Shown piece by piece: positions 35,429 through 45,046 of a DNA stretch of 64,000 nt. The DNA lies in assembly GCF_003967355.1 (NCBI RefSeq), contig NZ_BIFH01000029.1:62001-126000 (forward strand), given 5' to 3'. Source of the stretch: Embleya hyalina. Lineage in GTDB: Bacteria; Actinomycetota; Actinomycetes; Streptomycetales; Streptomycetaceae. A program made the position numbers and the translations under genes. The stretch's first letter is position 1, and every line of letters begins with the position of its first letter. Below the pieces are notes generated by a model, which did not search any database, was not told where the DNA came from, and was given only the letters and a program-made list of their open reading frames with translations.

Positions 35429-36004
35429 ATGGGAGTCAGTCTCGCCAAGGGCGGCAACGTATCCCTGTCCAAGGCCGCGCCCGGCCTCACCGCCGTCGCG
35501 GTGGGTCTCGGATGGGATGCGCGCAGCACGACCGGTGCGGACTTCGACCTCGACGCGAGCGCGCTGCTGCTCGGCAACGACGGTCGGGTGCTGTCCGATC
35601 TGCACTTCGTCTTCTACAACAACCTGACCAGCCCCGACGGCTCGGTCCAGCACACCGGTGACAACCTCACCGGTGAGGGCGAAGGCGACGACGAGACCGT
35701 CAACGTCGACCTGGCCTCGGTGCCGGCCGACGTGCAGCGGGTCGTCTTCCCGGTCTCCATCCACGACGCGGTGGCCCGGGACCAGTCGTTCGGCCAGGTC
35801 CGCAACGCGTACATCCGCGTGGTCAACCGCGCCGACAACAACGAACTGGCGCGCTACGACCTCACCGAGGACGCGTCCACCGAGACCGCGATGGTCTTCG
35901 GTGAGCTGTACCGCAACGGCAACGAGTGGAAGTTCCGCGCCGTCGGCCAGGGCTACGCCTCCGGTCTCGCGGGCATCGCGAAGGACTTCGGCGTCAACGT
36001 CTGA
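35429..36004 (+). CDS. terD: TerD family stress protein
   Basis: This is a 191-residue protein of the standard TerD length. It starts '[20 protein letters not shown]' and includes '[17 protein letters not shown]', the Asp-rich Ca2+-binding region, and '[21 protein letters not shown]', a family hallmark. TerD proteins bind calcium and are linked to tellurite resistance and, in streptomycetes, to development and stress. Here it stands alone, without other ter genes, and has its own terminator. Confidence 0.95.
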   Translation: MGVSLAKGGNVSLSKAAPGLTAVAVGLGWDARSTTGADFDLDASALLLGNDGRVLSDLHFVFYNNLTSPDGSVQHTGDNLTGEGEGDDETVNVDLASVPADVQRVVFPVSIHDAVARDQSFGQVRNAYIRVVNRADNNELARYDLTEDASTETAMVFGELYRNGNEWKFRAVGQGYASGLAGIAKDFGVNV

Positions 36005-36057
36005 GCCGGCTCCCCGTCCGGGGATCCGCTCGCGCACGGCCCGCGGACACGCCGCGC

Positions 36058-36091
36058 GGCGGGGTCGCACCGTTTCCGGTGCGACCCCGCC
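36058..36091 (+). terminator. Terminator after terD
   Basis: Fourteen-base perfect arms (36058-36071 and 36078-36091, the first reading GGCGGGGTCGCACC) enclose a GTTTCC loop, 53 bases after the terD stop. Confidence 0.85.
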
Positions 36092-36221
36092 GTCGCCTCG
36101 GGGGAACGAATCGGCCCGGGGGAACGATTCGGCCCGGTCCGCGGTTGATCCTGAACCAGAGCAACACCGAACCGCGGCGGTGGCGACCCGATCGCCCCGC
36201 GAGGAACAAGGAGTGGGCGTC

Positions 36222-36341
36222 ATGGCCGGTCTCGACAAGCTGATCAAGAAGGCGACCGACTACGCCAAGCAGAACCCGGACAAGGTCAAGTCGATCGTCG
36301 ACAAGGTGAAGAAGCAGGCGGACAAGCGCAAGGGTCGCTGA
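36222..36341 (+). CDS. 39-residue Lys-rich protein, antitoxin-like (Rv0909 type)
   Basis: A very small protein starting 'MAGLDKLIKKATDYAKQNPD' and ending in a Lys/Arg-rich tail. AAGGAG lies eight bases before the ATG. It is highly charged and predicted as one amphipathic helix. Short proteins of this kind are annotated in actinomycetes as Rv0909/MT0933-like antitoxins, but no toxin gene is next to it, so function is unproven. Spacing, codon use and the ribosome site support a real gene. Confidence 0.7.
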   Translation: MAGLDKLIKKATDYAKQNPDKVKSIVDKVKKQADKRKGR

Positions 36342-36402
36342 CCCTCGACCGTCGGACGCGCGGCCGTCTCCCCTCCTGCCCCACGGGAGCGGCCCGCCGC
36401 CC

Positions 36403-37131
36403 TCACCCTCGCCCGTCGGGCCCGGCGGCCGGATCCGGCCGCAGCCGATCGGCGAGCGCGTCGAACGCCGCCGTGAACGCGCCGGCGGTGGGCGCCGGAC
36501 CGGGCCCGCGCAGCCGCCCGGCCAGCGCCGAGCCGAGCCCCGCCATTCGGGTCACCTCGTCGGCCATGGTCTCCACGTCGTCCGGCCACGGATAGTCGGG
36601 CCGGGCCAGATACAGCGCCACCAGGCCGTGCAGCGCGGCCAGCATCTGCAACGCCAGCCGGGTCGGGTCGCCGACCAGGACGCCCGCCTCCAGACACGGC
36701 CGGATCGCCTCGCCGACGTAGGCCAGGCACGCGTCGGCCGCGCTCCACTCGGCCTCCTCGCCCGAGCGCGGGCGCATCATCAACAGGCGGTACTGCACCG
36801 GGTGTTCGAGCCCGAAGCGGACGAACGCGGCGCCGTGTCGACGCATCGCCTGGTACGGGTCCTCGACCCCCGCCCCCGCGTCGCGCATCCGCCGCCCCAG
36901 GTCCTCCCAGACCGCCAGGCACACCGCGTCGACCAGTTCCCGCTTGTTCGCGAAGTGCAGGTACACCGAGGGCGTGGTCACCCCGGCGCGGGCGGCCACC
37001 GCGCGCAGCGTCAGCGCGGACTCGTCGCCGGCCTCGTCGAGCAGGGCGGTGGCGGCGGACAGGATCTCGCCGCGCAGCAGCGCCCCGTCGCCGGGTCGGG
37101 CGCGGGCACGGGATCGACGGGTGTCGGGCAC
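36403..37131 (-). CDS. TetR family regulator
   Basis: The 242-residue regulator has a clear TetR helix-turn-helix ('LTLRAVAARAGVTTPSVYLHFANKRELVDAV') and a C-terminal domain of the TetR_C_13/WHG type ('HPVQYRLLMMRPRSG'). I chose GTG 37131; a TTG at 37167 would place the start inside the operator palindrome. It is divergent from a PaaI-type thioesterase gene and shares with it a nested palindrome, so it probably represses both. Confidence 0.9.
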   Translation of the reverse strand: MPDTRRSRARARPGDGALLRGEILSAATALLDEAGDESALTLRAVAARAGVTTPSVYLHFANKRELVDAVCLAVWEDLGRRMRDAGAGVEDPYQAMRRHGAAFVRFGLEHPVQYRLLMMRPRSGEEAEWSAADACLAYVGEAIRPCLEAGVLVGDPTRLALQMLAALHGLVALYLARPDYPWPDDVETMADEVTRMAGLGSALAGRLRGPGPAPTAGAFTAAFDALADRLRPDPAAGPDGRG

Positions 37132-37137
37132 GCGCCC

Positions 37138-37183
37138 AGTTGACAGCCGGCGAGTTGACGTTGTCAACTTGACAGCGTCAACT
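37138..37183. promoter_or_regulatory. Nested double palindrome between divergent tetR and thioesterase genes
   Basis: Four copies of one heptamer form two nested inverted repeats: AGTTGAC at 37138 and 37153, GTCAACT at 37163 and 37177. The inner pair has a 3-base centre. The outer pair is nearly symmetric about it. This looks like a site for two TetR dimers. Confidence 0.7.
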
Positions 37184-37200
37184 CAGATGAGGGGTTCGGG

Positions 37201-37650
37201 ATGAGCACTATGTCGTCGACCACGGGACCGACCGGTCTGGAACAGCTGCTGGCCCTGCGGGACCACGGCATGCCCACGGGGATCGGCCCGTTCATCGGGA
37301 TGACGCCCGAGGAGGTCGAGGACGGCCGGGTCGTCTTCGGCGCGAGCGCGCGACCCGAGTTCGCCAACCCGATCGGCACCATGCACGGCGGCATCGCCGC
37401 CACCCTGCTCGACTCGGCGATGGCCTGCGCGGTGCACACCACGCTGCCGCCCGCGACCGGCTACACCTCGCTCGACATCTCCGTGCGCTACCTGCGCCCG
37501 GGCCCGCTGGACGGCAGCAGGCTGCGCGCCGAGGGTCGGGTCGTGCACCGGGGCCGCACCATCCGCACCGCCGAGGCCGAACTCACCGACGACCGGGGCC
37601 GGCTGCTCGCGACGGCGACCACGACGTGCCTGATCATGACACTCGGCTGA
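37201..37650 (+). CDS. PaaI-type hotdog thioesterase
   Basis: This 149-residue single-hotdog enzyme has 'NPIGTMHGGIAATLLDSAMACAVHTTLPP', the conserved H-G-G active-site helix with Asp, then 'YTSLDISVRYLRPG'. Such enzymes hydrolyse aryl- or acyl-CoA thioesters. It starts 'MSTMSSTTGPTGLEQLLAL', with GAGGGG before the ATG. The divergent TetR gene and shared operator suggest induction by an acyl-CoA or aromatic compound. Confidence 0.9.
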   Translation: MSTMSSTTGPTGLEQLLALRDHGMPTGIGPFIGMTPEEVEDGRVVFGASARPEFANPIGTMHGGIAATLLDSAMACAVHTTLPPATGYTSLDISVRYLRPGPLDGSRLRAEGRVVHRGRTIRTAEAELTDDRGRLLATATTTCLIMTLG

Positions 37651-37689
37651 GACCGACTCCGGGCGCTCGGCCGAGACCGCCTCCGGCGG
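37642..37689. repeat. Two imperfect 24-bp tandem copies at the thioesterase 3' end
   Basis: CTCGGCTGAGACCGACTCCG at 37642 recurs at 37666 with three changes in the same 20 bases. The first copy contains the thioesterase stop codon, so the second is a non-coding echo of the gene end. A small local duplication. Confidence 0.6.
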
Positions 37690-37692
37690 GCG

Positions 37693-38622
37693 TCACCCGT
37701 CCGGGGTCGTCGCCCGCCCGATGCGCTCGACGCCCACCGGCAGTCGTTCGGGGGTCAGGAACGCCACCAGCTCCTCCCGGAACGCCCGCGCCGCGTGGGT
37801 GAGCGCGGCGTCGCTGCGATGCGCGAGCGCGATGGTGCGGGACAGGCCCGGCGGGGCCAGCGGCGTCGCGGTCAGGCCGGGTCGCCCGGCCAGCACCATG
37901 CTCGGCACGATGGCCGGTCCCAGGCCCACCTCGACGAACCGCAGGACGGCGTCCATCTCACCGCCCTCGATCGCGAACTCCGGCTCGAACCCCGCCTCGT
38001 GACACGCCGTCAGGGTCGCCTCGCGCAGGTCGTAGCCGTCCCGGAACATGACCAGGCGCACCCCCCGCAGCGCCGCGATCGGCACGCTCGGGCCGGCCAC
38101 CGGCGGGCGACCCGCGAGCACCAGGTCCTCGCGCAGCAGCGGCTCGGTGGTCAGCGCCGCGCCGACCCCCTGCGGCGGCACCACGATCAGCGCCAGGTCC
38201 AGATCACCCCGCAGCAGCGCGCGCACCAGGTCGCGCGAGCCGTTCTCGTCGACCAGGAGCCGGATCCCGGCGTAGCGGTCCTGGAAACTGCGCAGCACCT
38301 CGGCCAGCAGACTCGCCGACAACGACGGCGTGGCCCCGATCCGGACCCGCCCCGAGCGCAGTCCGACCAGCTCGGCCACCTCCAGATGGGCCACGTCCAC
38401 GTCGGCCAGGATCCGCCGCGCGATCGGCAGCAGCCGCTCCCCCGCCGGGGTGAGCGCGATGTTGCCCCGCACCCGCGTGAACAACTCCGCCCCCAACTCG
38501 TGCTCCAGGGCCCGGATCTGCTTGGACAACGACGGCTGCGCGACGTGCGTGCGAACCGCCGCGCGGGTGAAGTGCCGGGTCTCGGCGACCGCGACGAAGT
38601 AGACGAGCTGCTGGAACTGCAT
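37693..38622 (-). CDS. LysR family regulator, divergent from sdhCAB
   Basis: This 309-residue protein has the LysR winged helix ('FTRAAVRTHVAQPSLSKQIRALEHELGAELFTR', residues 19-51) and the periplasmic-binding-like effector domain ('RVRIGATPSLSASLLAEVLRSF'). The first bases of its gene are 88 bases from the sdhC start, and a LysR-box palindrome lies between. It most likely controls the succinate dehydrogenase operon in response to a metabolite. Confidence 0.93.
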   Translation of the reverse strand: MQFQQLVYFVAVAETRHFTRAAVRTHVAQPSLSKQIRALEHELGAELFTRVRGNIALTPAGERLLPIARRILADVDVAHLEVAELVGLRSGRVRIGATPSLSASLLAEVLRSFQDRYAGIRLLVDENGSRDLVRALLRGDLDLALIVVPPQGVGAALTTEPLLREDLVLAGRPPVAGPSVPIAALRGVRLVMFRDGYDLREATLTACHEAGFEPEFAIEGGEMDAVLRFVEVGLGPAIVPSMVLAGRPGLTATPLAPPGLSRTIALAHRSDAALTHAARAFREELVAFLTPERLPVGVERIGRATTPDG

Positions 38623-38629
38623 GGATCAA

Positions 38630-38662
38630 GCCTTGCATAGCCTGTGGCTATCGAAACAAGGC
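38630..38662. promoter_or_regulatory. LysR box in the lysR/sdhC divergent promoter
   Basis: ATAGCC-TGT-GGCTAT (38637-38651) is a perfect palindrome fitting the LysR rule T-N11-A. It is nested inside GCCTTG (38630-38635) and CAAGGC (38657-38662). It starts eight bases from the lysR start codon, fitting autorepression and activation of sdhC. Confidence 0.65.
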
Positions 38663-38710
38663 ATTTCCGATCTTGGACGGCATGACGTCGATCCCCCTAC
38701 CGTCGACGAC

Positions 38711-39420
38711 ATGGCGACCCTGACCCGCGCTCCCGGCTCCGCCGGACGGCGCAGGCAGGGAGCGTCGCACCGCTCCACCGTGACGATGAAGATCGCGATG
38801 GCGCTCAGCGGTGCCGTGCTCCTTGCCTACCTGACCGCCCACATGCTGGGCAATCTGAAGATCTTCTTCGGCGAGTCGAGCTTCGACCACTACGCGCACT
38901 GGCTGCGCACCATCGGCGAGCCGCTGGTGCCACACGAGGGCGCCCTGTGGATCATCCGCGTCGGGTTGACCGTGAGCGTGGTCGTGCACATGGCGATGGC
39001 GATCCTGCTCACCCGACGGGCCAGGCGGGCCCGTCCGGTCAAGTACGTACACCGCCCGCCCGTACAGGGCTCCTACGCGGCCCGCACGATGCGCTGGGGC
39101 GGGGTGATCATCGCCCTGTTCGTGGTCTACCACCTGCTCGACCTGACCGTCGGGGTGGCCAACCCGACCGGCGCCGCCGGCAAGCCGTACACCAACGTCA
39201 CCGCCGACTTCGAGCACTGGTACATCACCGTGATCTACACGGTCGCCGTGGTGGCGGTCGGATTCCACCTGCGCCACGGCGTGTGGAGCATGACCCGCAC
39301 CCTGGGCCGGCGGCGACCGGGCACCGAGCGCCTGGCGGGTCGGATCGCGACCGGCTACGCCGTGTCGATGACGGCCGGATTCCTGTCCGTGCCGTTCGCC
39401 GTGACCGTCGGAATCGTGGG

Positions 39421-39424
<4 letters not shown>
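38711..39424 (+). CDS. sdhC: Succinate dehydrogenase cytochrome b subunit (type B, five helices)
   Basis: This 237-residue protein is the single, fused membrane anchor used by type-B succinate:quinone oxidoreductases. Five helices are visible, with His residues suited to bind two hemes ('[12 protein letters not shown]' H44, 'SVVVHMAMA' H93, 'VVYHLLDL' and '[10 protein letters not shown]'). It passes electrons from SdhB to menaquinone in the cell membrane. ATG 38711 is the start, and the stop overlaps the sdhA GTG. Confidence 0.93.
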
Positions 39425-41384
<1,960 letters not shown>

Positions 41385-41388
<4 letters not shown>

Positions 41389-42131
41389 AGCTCACCCTGC
41401 GCATCTGGCGCCAGAAGGGTCCGAAGGACCGGGGCGGCATGGTCGCCTACGACGTTCCCGACGCGTCGGCCGACATGTCGTTCCTGGAACTGCTCGACGT
41501 GCTCAACGAACGGCTCATCGAGTCGGGCGAGGAGCCGGTGGCGTTCGACCACGACTGTCGCGAGGGCATCTGCGGGGCGTGCAGCCTGGTCATCGACGGG
41601 GTGCCGCACGGGCCGCAGAAGGCCACCACGACCTGCCAGTTGCACCTGCGCCACTTCCGGGACGGGCAGAGCATCGACGTCGAACCGTGGCGCGCCGCGG
41701 CCTTCCCGGTGGTCAAGGACCTGGTGGTGGACCGTGGCGGCCTGGACCGGATCATCGAGGCGGGCGGCTACGTCAGCGCGCCCACCGGCTCGGCGCCCGA
41801 GGCCCACGCCACGCCGATCCCCAAGGCGGACGCGGACGCCGCGTTCGAGGCCGCGACCTGCATCGGCTGCGGGGCGTGCGTGGCGGCGTGCCCGAACGGC
41901 TCGGCGATGTTGTTCACCGCCGCCAAGGCCACCCACCTGGGCCTGCTCCCCCAGGGAAAGGTGGAACAGGACACCCGGGTCGACGCGATGATCCACGCCC
42001 ACGACGAGGCGGACTTCGGCGGCTGCACGAACACGGGCGAATGCACGGCGGTCTGCCCGAAGGGCATCCCCCTGGGCGTCATCGGCCGCTTCAACGCCGA
42101 CGTCCTCGGCGCCGTCCGGCGCGGCCGATAA
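41385..42131 (+). CDS. sdhB: Succinate dehydrogenase iron-sulfur subunit
   Basis: The 248-residue protein carries three clusters: [2Fe-2S] ligands C58, C63, C66 and C84, [4Fe-4S] ligands in '[11 protein letters not shown]' (C159-C169), and [3Fe-4S] ligands C214, C220 and C224 with the shared C-P motif. It wires electrons from the flavin to the cytochrome b. The start overlaps the sdhA stop (ATGA). A strong hairpin follows the operon. Confidence 0.95.
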
Positions 42132-42220
42132 CCAACCTCGCGCGCCGGCCGGGTCGGGTGGTTTCGAGCGCCGCCCCGGCCGGAGTCGGTGCGGGTTTCG
42201 CGCGGTCGGGGCGGCGAGGG

Positions 42221-42248
42221 GCCCGCCCACCCGGATCGGTGGGCGGGC
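42221..42248. terminator. Terminator after sdhCAB
   Basis: GCCCGCCCACC (42221-42231) and GGTGGGCGGGC (42238-42248) are perfect 11-base arms with a 6-base loop, between the converging sdhB and hypothetical genes. Confidence 0.8.
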
Positions 42249-42283
42249 GGGCGGTGGGTCGGATGGGTCTCGGCGCCGGGGAA

Positions 42284-42805
42284 CTACCGCGACGGGCCGG
42301 GCGGAAGGACCTCCGCGACGGCGGCGACCAGGGCGCGCAGGAGTGGGGTCTCGTCGATCCAGGCGACCGGGTCGCCGCGTCGGCGCGGGTCGGCGTCGGC
42401 GCGGATCGCCGCCGCGTTGCGCTGGAGCCAGGCGGCGGCGTTGGCACAGTGGTACGGGTGCATGTCGGCGATCTCCAGCACGTCACCGCCCGCGGTGGTC
42501 CAGGTCAGTTCCTGGTCCAGGAGCGCGGCCCACGCGCCCTTGCGGTGCCGGCCGCGGGCGATCAGCGCCTGGCGACCGGCGCGGGTGATGCCCATGTTCC
42601 GGCCGCGCAGCGGTACTTCGGTGCCGAGGCGGACCAGTCGGCCGCGCTGGAGGGTGGCCAGGGTGCGCAGCGAGATGCCGGGTGCGCCGGGCCGCCCGCC
42701 GTCGGGGTGGGTGCGCACGGTCTTGGTGTCGATCCGGGTCAGGGCCCGGCGCACGGTCGCGGGTTTCACGGGGGTCAGCCGGGTCATGGTGTTGATCGTG
42801 GACAT
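42284..42805 (-). CDS. Hypothetical protein with a winged-helix-like start
   Basis: This 173-residue protein starts at ATG 42805, with GAGGAGGA before it. Residues about 45-85 ('ISLRTLATLQRGRLVRL', 'GITRAGRQAL') look like a winged-helix domain. A second part includes 'DVLEIADMHPYHCANAAAWLQRNAAAI', a pattern I associate with small proteins from plasmids and phages of actinomycetes, where the role is unknown. It faces away from the other small unknown gene at 43218 across a 410-base gap. No function is assigned. Confidence 0.65.
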   Translation of the reverse strand: MSTINTMTRLTPVKPATVRRALTRIDTKTVRTHPDGGRPGAPGISLRTLATLQRGRLVRLGTEVPLRGRNMGITRAGRQALIARGRHRKGAWAALLDQELTWTTAGGDVLEIADMHPYHCANAAAWLQRNAAAIRADADPRRRGDPVAWIDETPLLRALVAAVAEVLPPGPSR

Positions 42806-43217
42806 GGAGGATCCTCCTCTGCGTCGAGCCGCGGCGGGTCGGCCGCGGTGGCGCTCAACCCATGCGTCCAGCATCCCACCCGGCACCGACATCGGGCCCG
42901 CCGCGACCTGCGCGTATGTGGGGCCAAGTCCGGCTTTCGGGGCGGGAGTTGCCGCCGGGTCGGATGGGTTGCCGGACCGGTTCGGCAAAGCCCCACGGGT
43001 CGGCGGGAGAAGCCGCGCCGATTCACCCACGGGCCCGGCCCCGCGCGTTGAGGGCGGCGGTGATCGGGCCGGGGTGTCGGGCGGCCACAGCGGGTCGACG
43101 CTCTCCGAACGTGGCCGCGCCCGCACCGTGGGCGGCCGTGCAAACCTTTGGTCACTCGTTTGTGGAGGGGTTGTGCGGTTTGCCCCCTGGGGGTGGACCG
43201 TATTCGAGACTCGGGGC
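42806..43217. other. 412-base gap between two divergent unknown genes
   Basis: No convincing gene. The right part is AT-richer and holds GCAAACC (43140-43146) opposite GGTTTGC (43177-43183), with a further GTTTG at 43158. These look like promoter and operator sequences for the gene at 43218. Confidence 0.5.
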
Positions 43218-43577
43218 ATGAGGCGGATCTGGGGTGGGGACGGCGATTCGGGGCTCGGGTCCCACGACGCCCTGCTCAAGGACGCCCGGTTGAGCGTGTC
43301 GGCCCGCGGTCTGGCCGTGTATCTGTTGCTGCTGCCCGACGGGGCCCGGCCCGATCCCCGGGTGCTGGGTTCGCGCCCGGGAGAGAGCGTGGCGTCGATC
43401 GCGGGCTATCTGGCCGAGTTGGCCGAGGCGGGCTACCTGACCCGGGTCGCCGCGGGGCGCGACGCGCGTGGAGGGGCACTGGAGCAGGTGCGACTCGCGG
43501 CGAATCCGGGCGAGCACGCGGCGGCGGCCGGCCGGGTGTTCCGGTGGCCGGTGCCGGGCCCGGTCGGGGCCGGGTGA
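43218..43577 (+). CDS. Small winged-helix protein
   Basis: This 119-residue protein begins 'MRRIWGGDGDSGLGSHDALLKDARLSVSARGLAVYLLLLPDG'. 'DARLSVSARGLAVYLLLL' followed by 'SVASIAGYLAELAEAGYLTRVAAG' is the form of wHTH domains annotated in actinomycetes as helix-turn-helix or replication-initiator-like proteins, where the second motif is the recognition helix. It has no other domain. It converges with a crotonase gene 22 bases away. The partner or target DNA is unknown. Confidence 0.7.
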   Translation: MRRIWGGDGDSGLGSHDALLKDARLSVSARGLAVYLLLLPDGARPDPRVLGSRPGESVASIAGYLAELAEAGYLTRVAAGRDARGGALEQVRLAANPGEHAAAAGRVFRWPVPGPVGAG

Positions 43578-43599
43578 GGCGCGGGTCGCCGCTTGTGGC

Positions 43600-44406
43600 T
43601 CACATGTCCCGCCACACGGGTGTGCGGCGTTCGCGGAAGGCGACGGCGGCCTCGGTCATGTTGCCGGTGAAGGTGCCCAGGACCTGGGTGCGGTTCTCCA
43701 GTTCGATCTGTTGGCGCAGCGAGGAGGCGCCGATCCCGGACCACAGGCCCTTCTTGGTCATCCAGACGCCGTATTCGCTGTTGGCCGCGATCGCGCGGGC
43801 CAGGTCGAGGGCGGCGGACACGTGTGCGCCCGCCTCGGTGCGGGCGTTGAGCAGGCCGTACCGGTCCGCCTCGGCGGCGTCGAAGTGGCGTCCGGTGAGC
43901 ATCAGTTCGGCGGCGCGGGTGGGACCGACCAGGCGTGGGAGCAGGTAGCTGGTGCCCACGTCGGCGGACGACAGGCCGACCTTGATGAACACCGAGCCGA
44001 AGCGGGCGCTCTCGTCCGCCACGCGCAGGTCGCAGGCCAGCGCGAGGGCCAGACCGCCGCCCACCGCCGCGCCGTGCACGGCCGCGATCACCGGCTTCTC
44101 GCACTCGTGTACGGCCAGGATCAGCTCGGACAGGTGTTCCTGCGAACGGTAGACGTGTCCGACCGGGCCGCGGTCCTCGGCGTCGGGCGCGTGGTCGGGG
44201 TCGCCGGACAGGTCGGCGCCCGAGCAGAAACCGCGCCCCTCGCCGGTCAGCACGATCGCGCGTATCCCGCGCTCGCGGTGCAGGGCACCGAAGGCCGTCT
44301 TCACGTCCGCGACCATGGTCGCGGACAGGGCGTTGAGGCGGTCCGGGCGATTGAGGCAGACCACGGCGAGGCGGGGTTCGGGGTATTCGACGCGCACGTA
44401 TTTCAT
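43600..44406 (-). CDS. Enoyl-CoA hydratase/isomerase family protein (EchA12-like)
   Basis: This 268-residue crotonase-fold protein has the oxyanion-hole 'FCSGADL' (60-66) and 'GAAVGGGLALALACDLR' (113-128). Both classical catalytic Glu positions are changed: A120 and F140. D149 in 'GLSSADVGTSYLLPRL' matches the Asp used by dienoyl-CoA isomerases, so isomerase activity is more likely than hydration. The start is ATG 44406. The region before it holds a TGAC-TCA-GTCA palindrome shared with the divergent hotdog gene. Confidence 0.88.
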   Translation of the reverse strand: MKYVRVEYPEPRLAVVCLNRPDRLNALSATMVADVKTAFGALHRERGIRAIVLTGEGRGFCSGADLSGDPDHAPDAEDRGPVGHVYRSQEHLSELILAVHECEKPVIAAVHGAAVGGGLALALACDLRVADESARFGSVFIKVGLSSADVGTSYLLPRLVGPTRAAELMLTGRHFDAAEADRYGLLNARTEAGAHVSAALDLARAIAANSEYGVWMTKKGLWSGIGASSLRQQIELENRTQVLGTFTGNMTEAAVAFRERRTPVWRDM

Positions 44407-44407
44407 G

Positions 44408-44418
44408 TGACTCAGTCA
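44408..44418. promoter_or_regulatory. Short palindrome in divergent promoter
   Basis: TGAC-TCA-GTCA sits directly upstream of the crotonase gene start, in the gap shared with the hotdog gene. It is short, so significance is modest. Confidence 0.3.
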
Positions 44419-44505
44419 AGCAGATTGGCCCGGTGAAGGAAACGTCCACACCTCGGGCGCGAGGCGCCGCCCCGGACGAAGTTACCTGCGGGTAGCATCG
44501 CGCCC

Positions 44506-44970
44506 ATGAGCGAATCGACGATCGACTTCGATGCCGTCGCCGAGGGCCTGCGTGCCTCGGTGCCCTTCGTACGCACCCTCGGCCTGGAGTTCGTGGAACT
44601 CGCCGCCGACCGGGCGGTGCTGCGCCTGCCGGACGAGCCCGCGCACCACAACCACATCGGCGGTCCGCACGCGGGCGCGATGTTCACCCTCGCCGAGTCC
44701 GCCTCCGGCGCCATCGTGATCGCCGCGTTCGGCGACCAGTTGGGCCGGGCCACCCCGCTCGCGGTGGACTCCACCATCCGCTACCTCAAGATCGCGCGCG
44801 GTCCGGTGCTGGCCGAGGCCCGGCTCGGCCGCCCCGCCGCCGAGGTGATCGCCGAACTGGACGCGGGCACCCGACCGGAATTCGTGGTGGCGATCACCGT
44901 TCGGGACGAGGCGGGCGTGACCACCGCGGAGATGACCGTCACCTGGACGCTGCGCCCCCACCGCGCGTAA
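44506..44970 (+). CDS. Hotdog-fold thioesterase (DUF4442/PaaI-like)
   Basis: This 154-residue single-hotdog protein reads 'HNHIGGPHAGAMFTLAESASGAIVIAAFG', where the H-N-H-I-G-G-P-H-A-G segment holds the active-site residues and 'STIRYLKIARGPVLAEARL' forms the next strand. DUF4442-type proteins are predicted acyl-CoA thioesterases. It is divergent from the EchA12-like gene and could remove CoA from its product. The gene ends 76 bases before the large PLC-like membrane protein gene. Confidence 0.85.
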   Translation: MSESTIDFDAVAEGLRASVPFVRTLGLEFVELAADRAVLRLPDEPAHHNHIGGPHAGAMFTLAESASGAIVIAAFGDQLGRATPLAVDSTIRYLKIARGPVLAEARLGRPAAEVIAELDAGTRPEFVVAITVRDEAGVTTAEMTVTWTLRPHRA

Positions 44971-45046
44971 GTCCCGCACACTCGGGCAGGCAAGGCCCCG
45001 TACCCGGTCGGGAAGATCCCGATCACGTACTTGCTTCGGGTTGGTG

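Noticed and set aside
36222-37131. Toxin-antitoxin pair made of the 39-residue protein and its neighbour
   Set aside because: The neighbour is a TetR regulator on the opposite strand, not a toxin.
42806-43217. Replication origin of an integrated plasmid between the two small unknown genes
   Set aside because: No iterons, no DnaA-box cluster and no recognisable replication protein or integrase.
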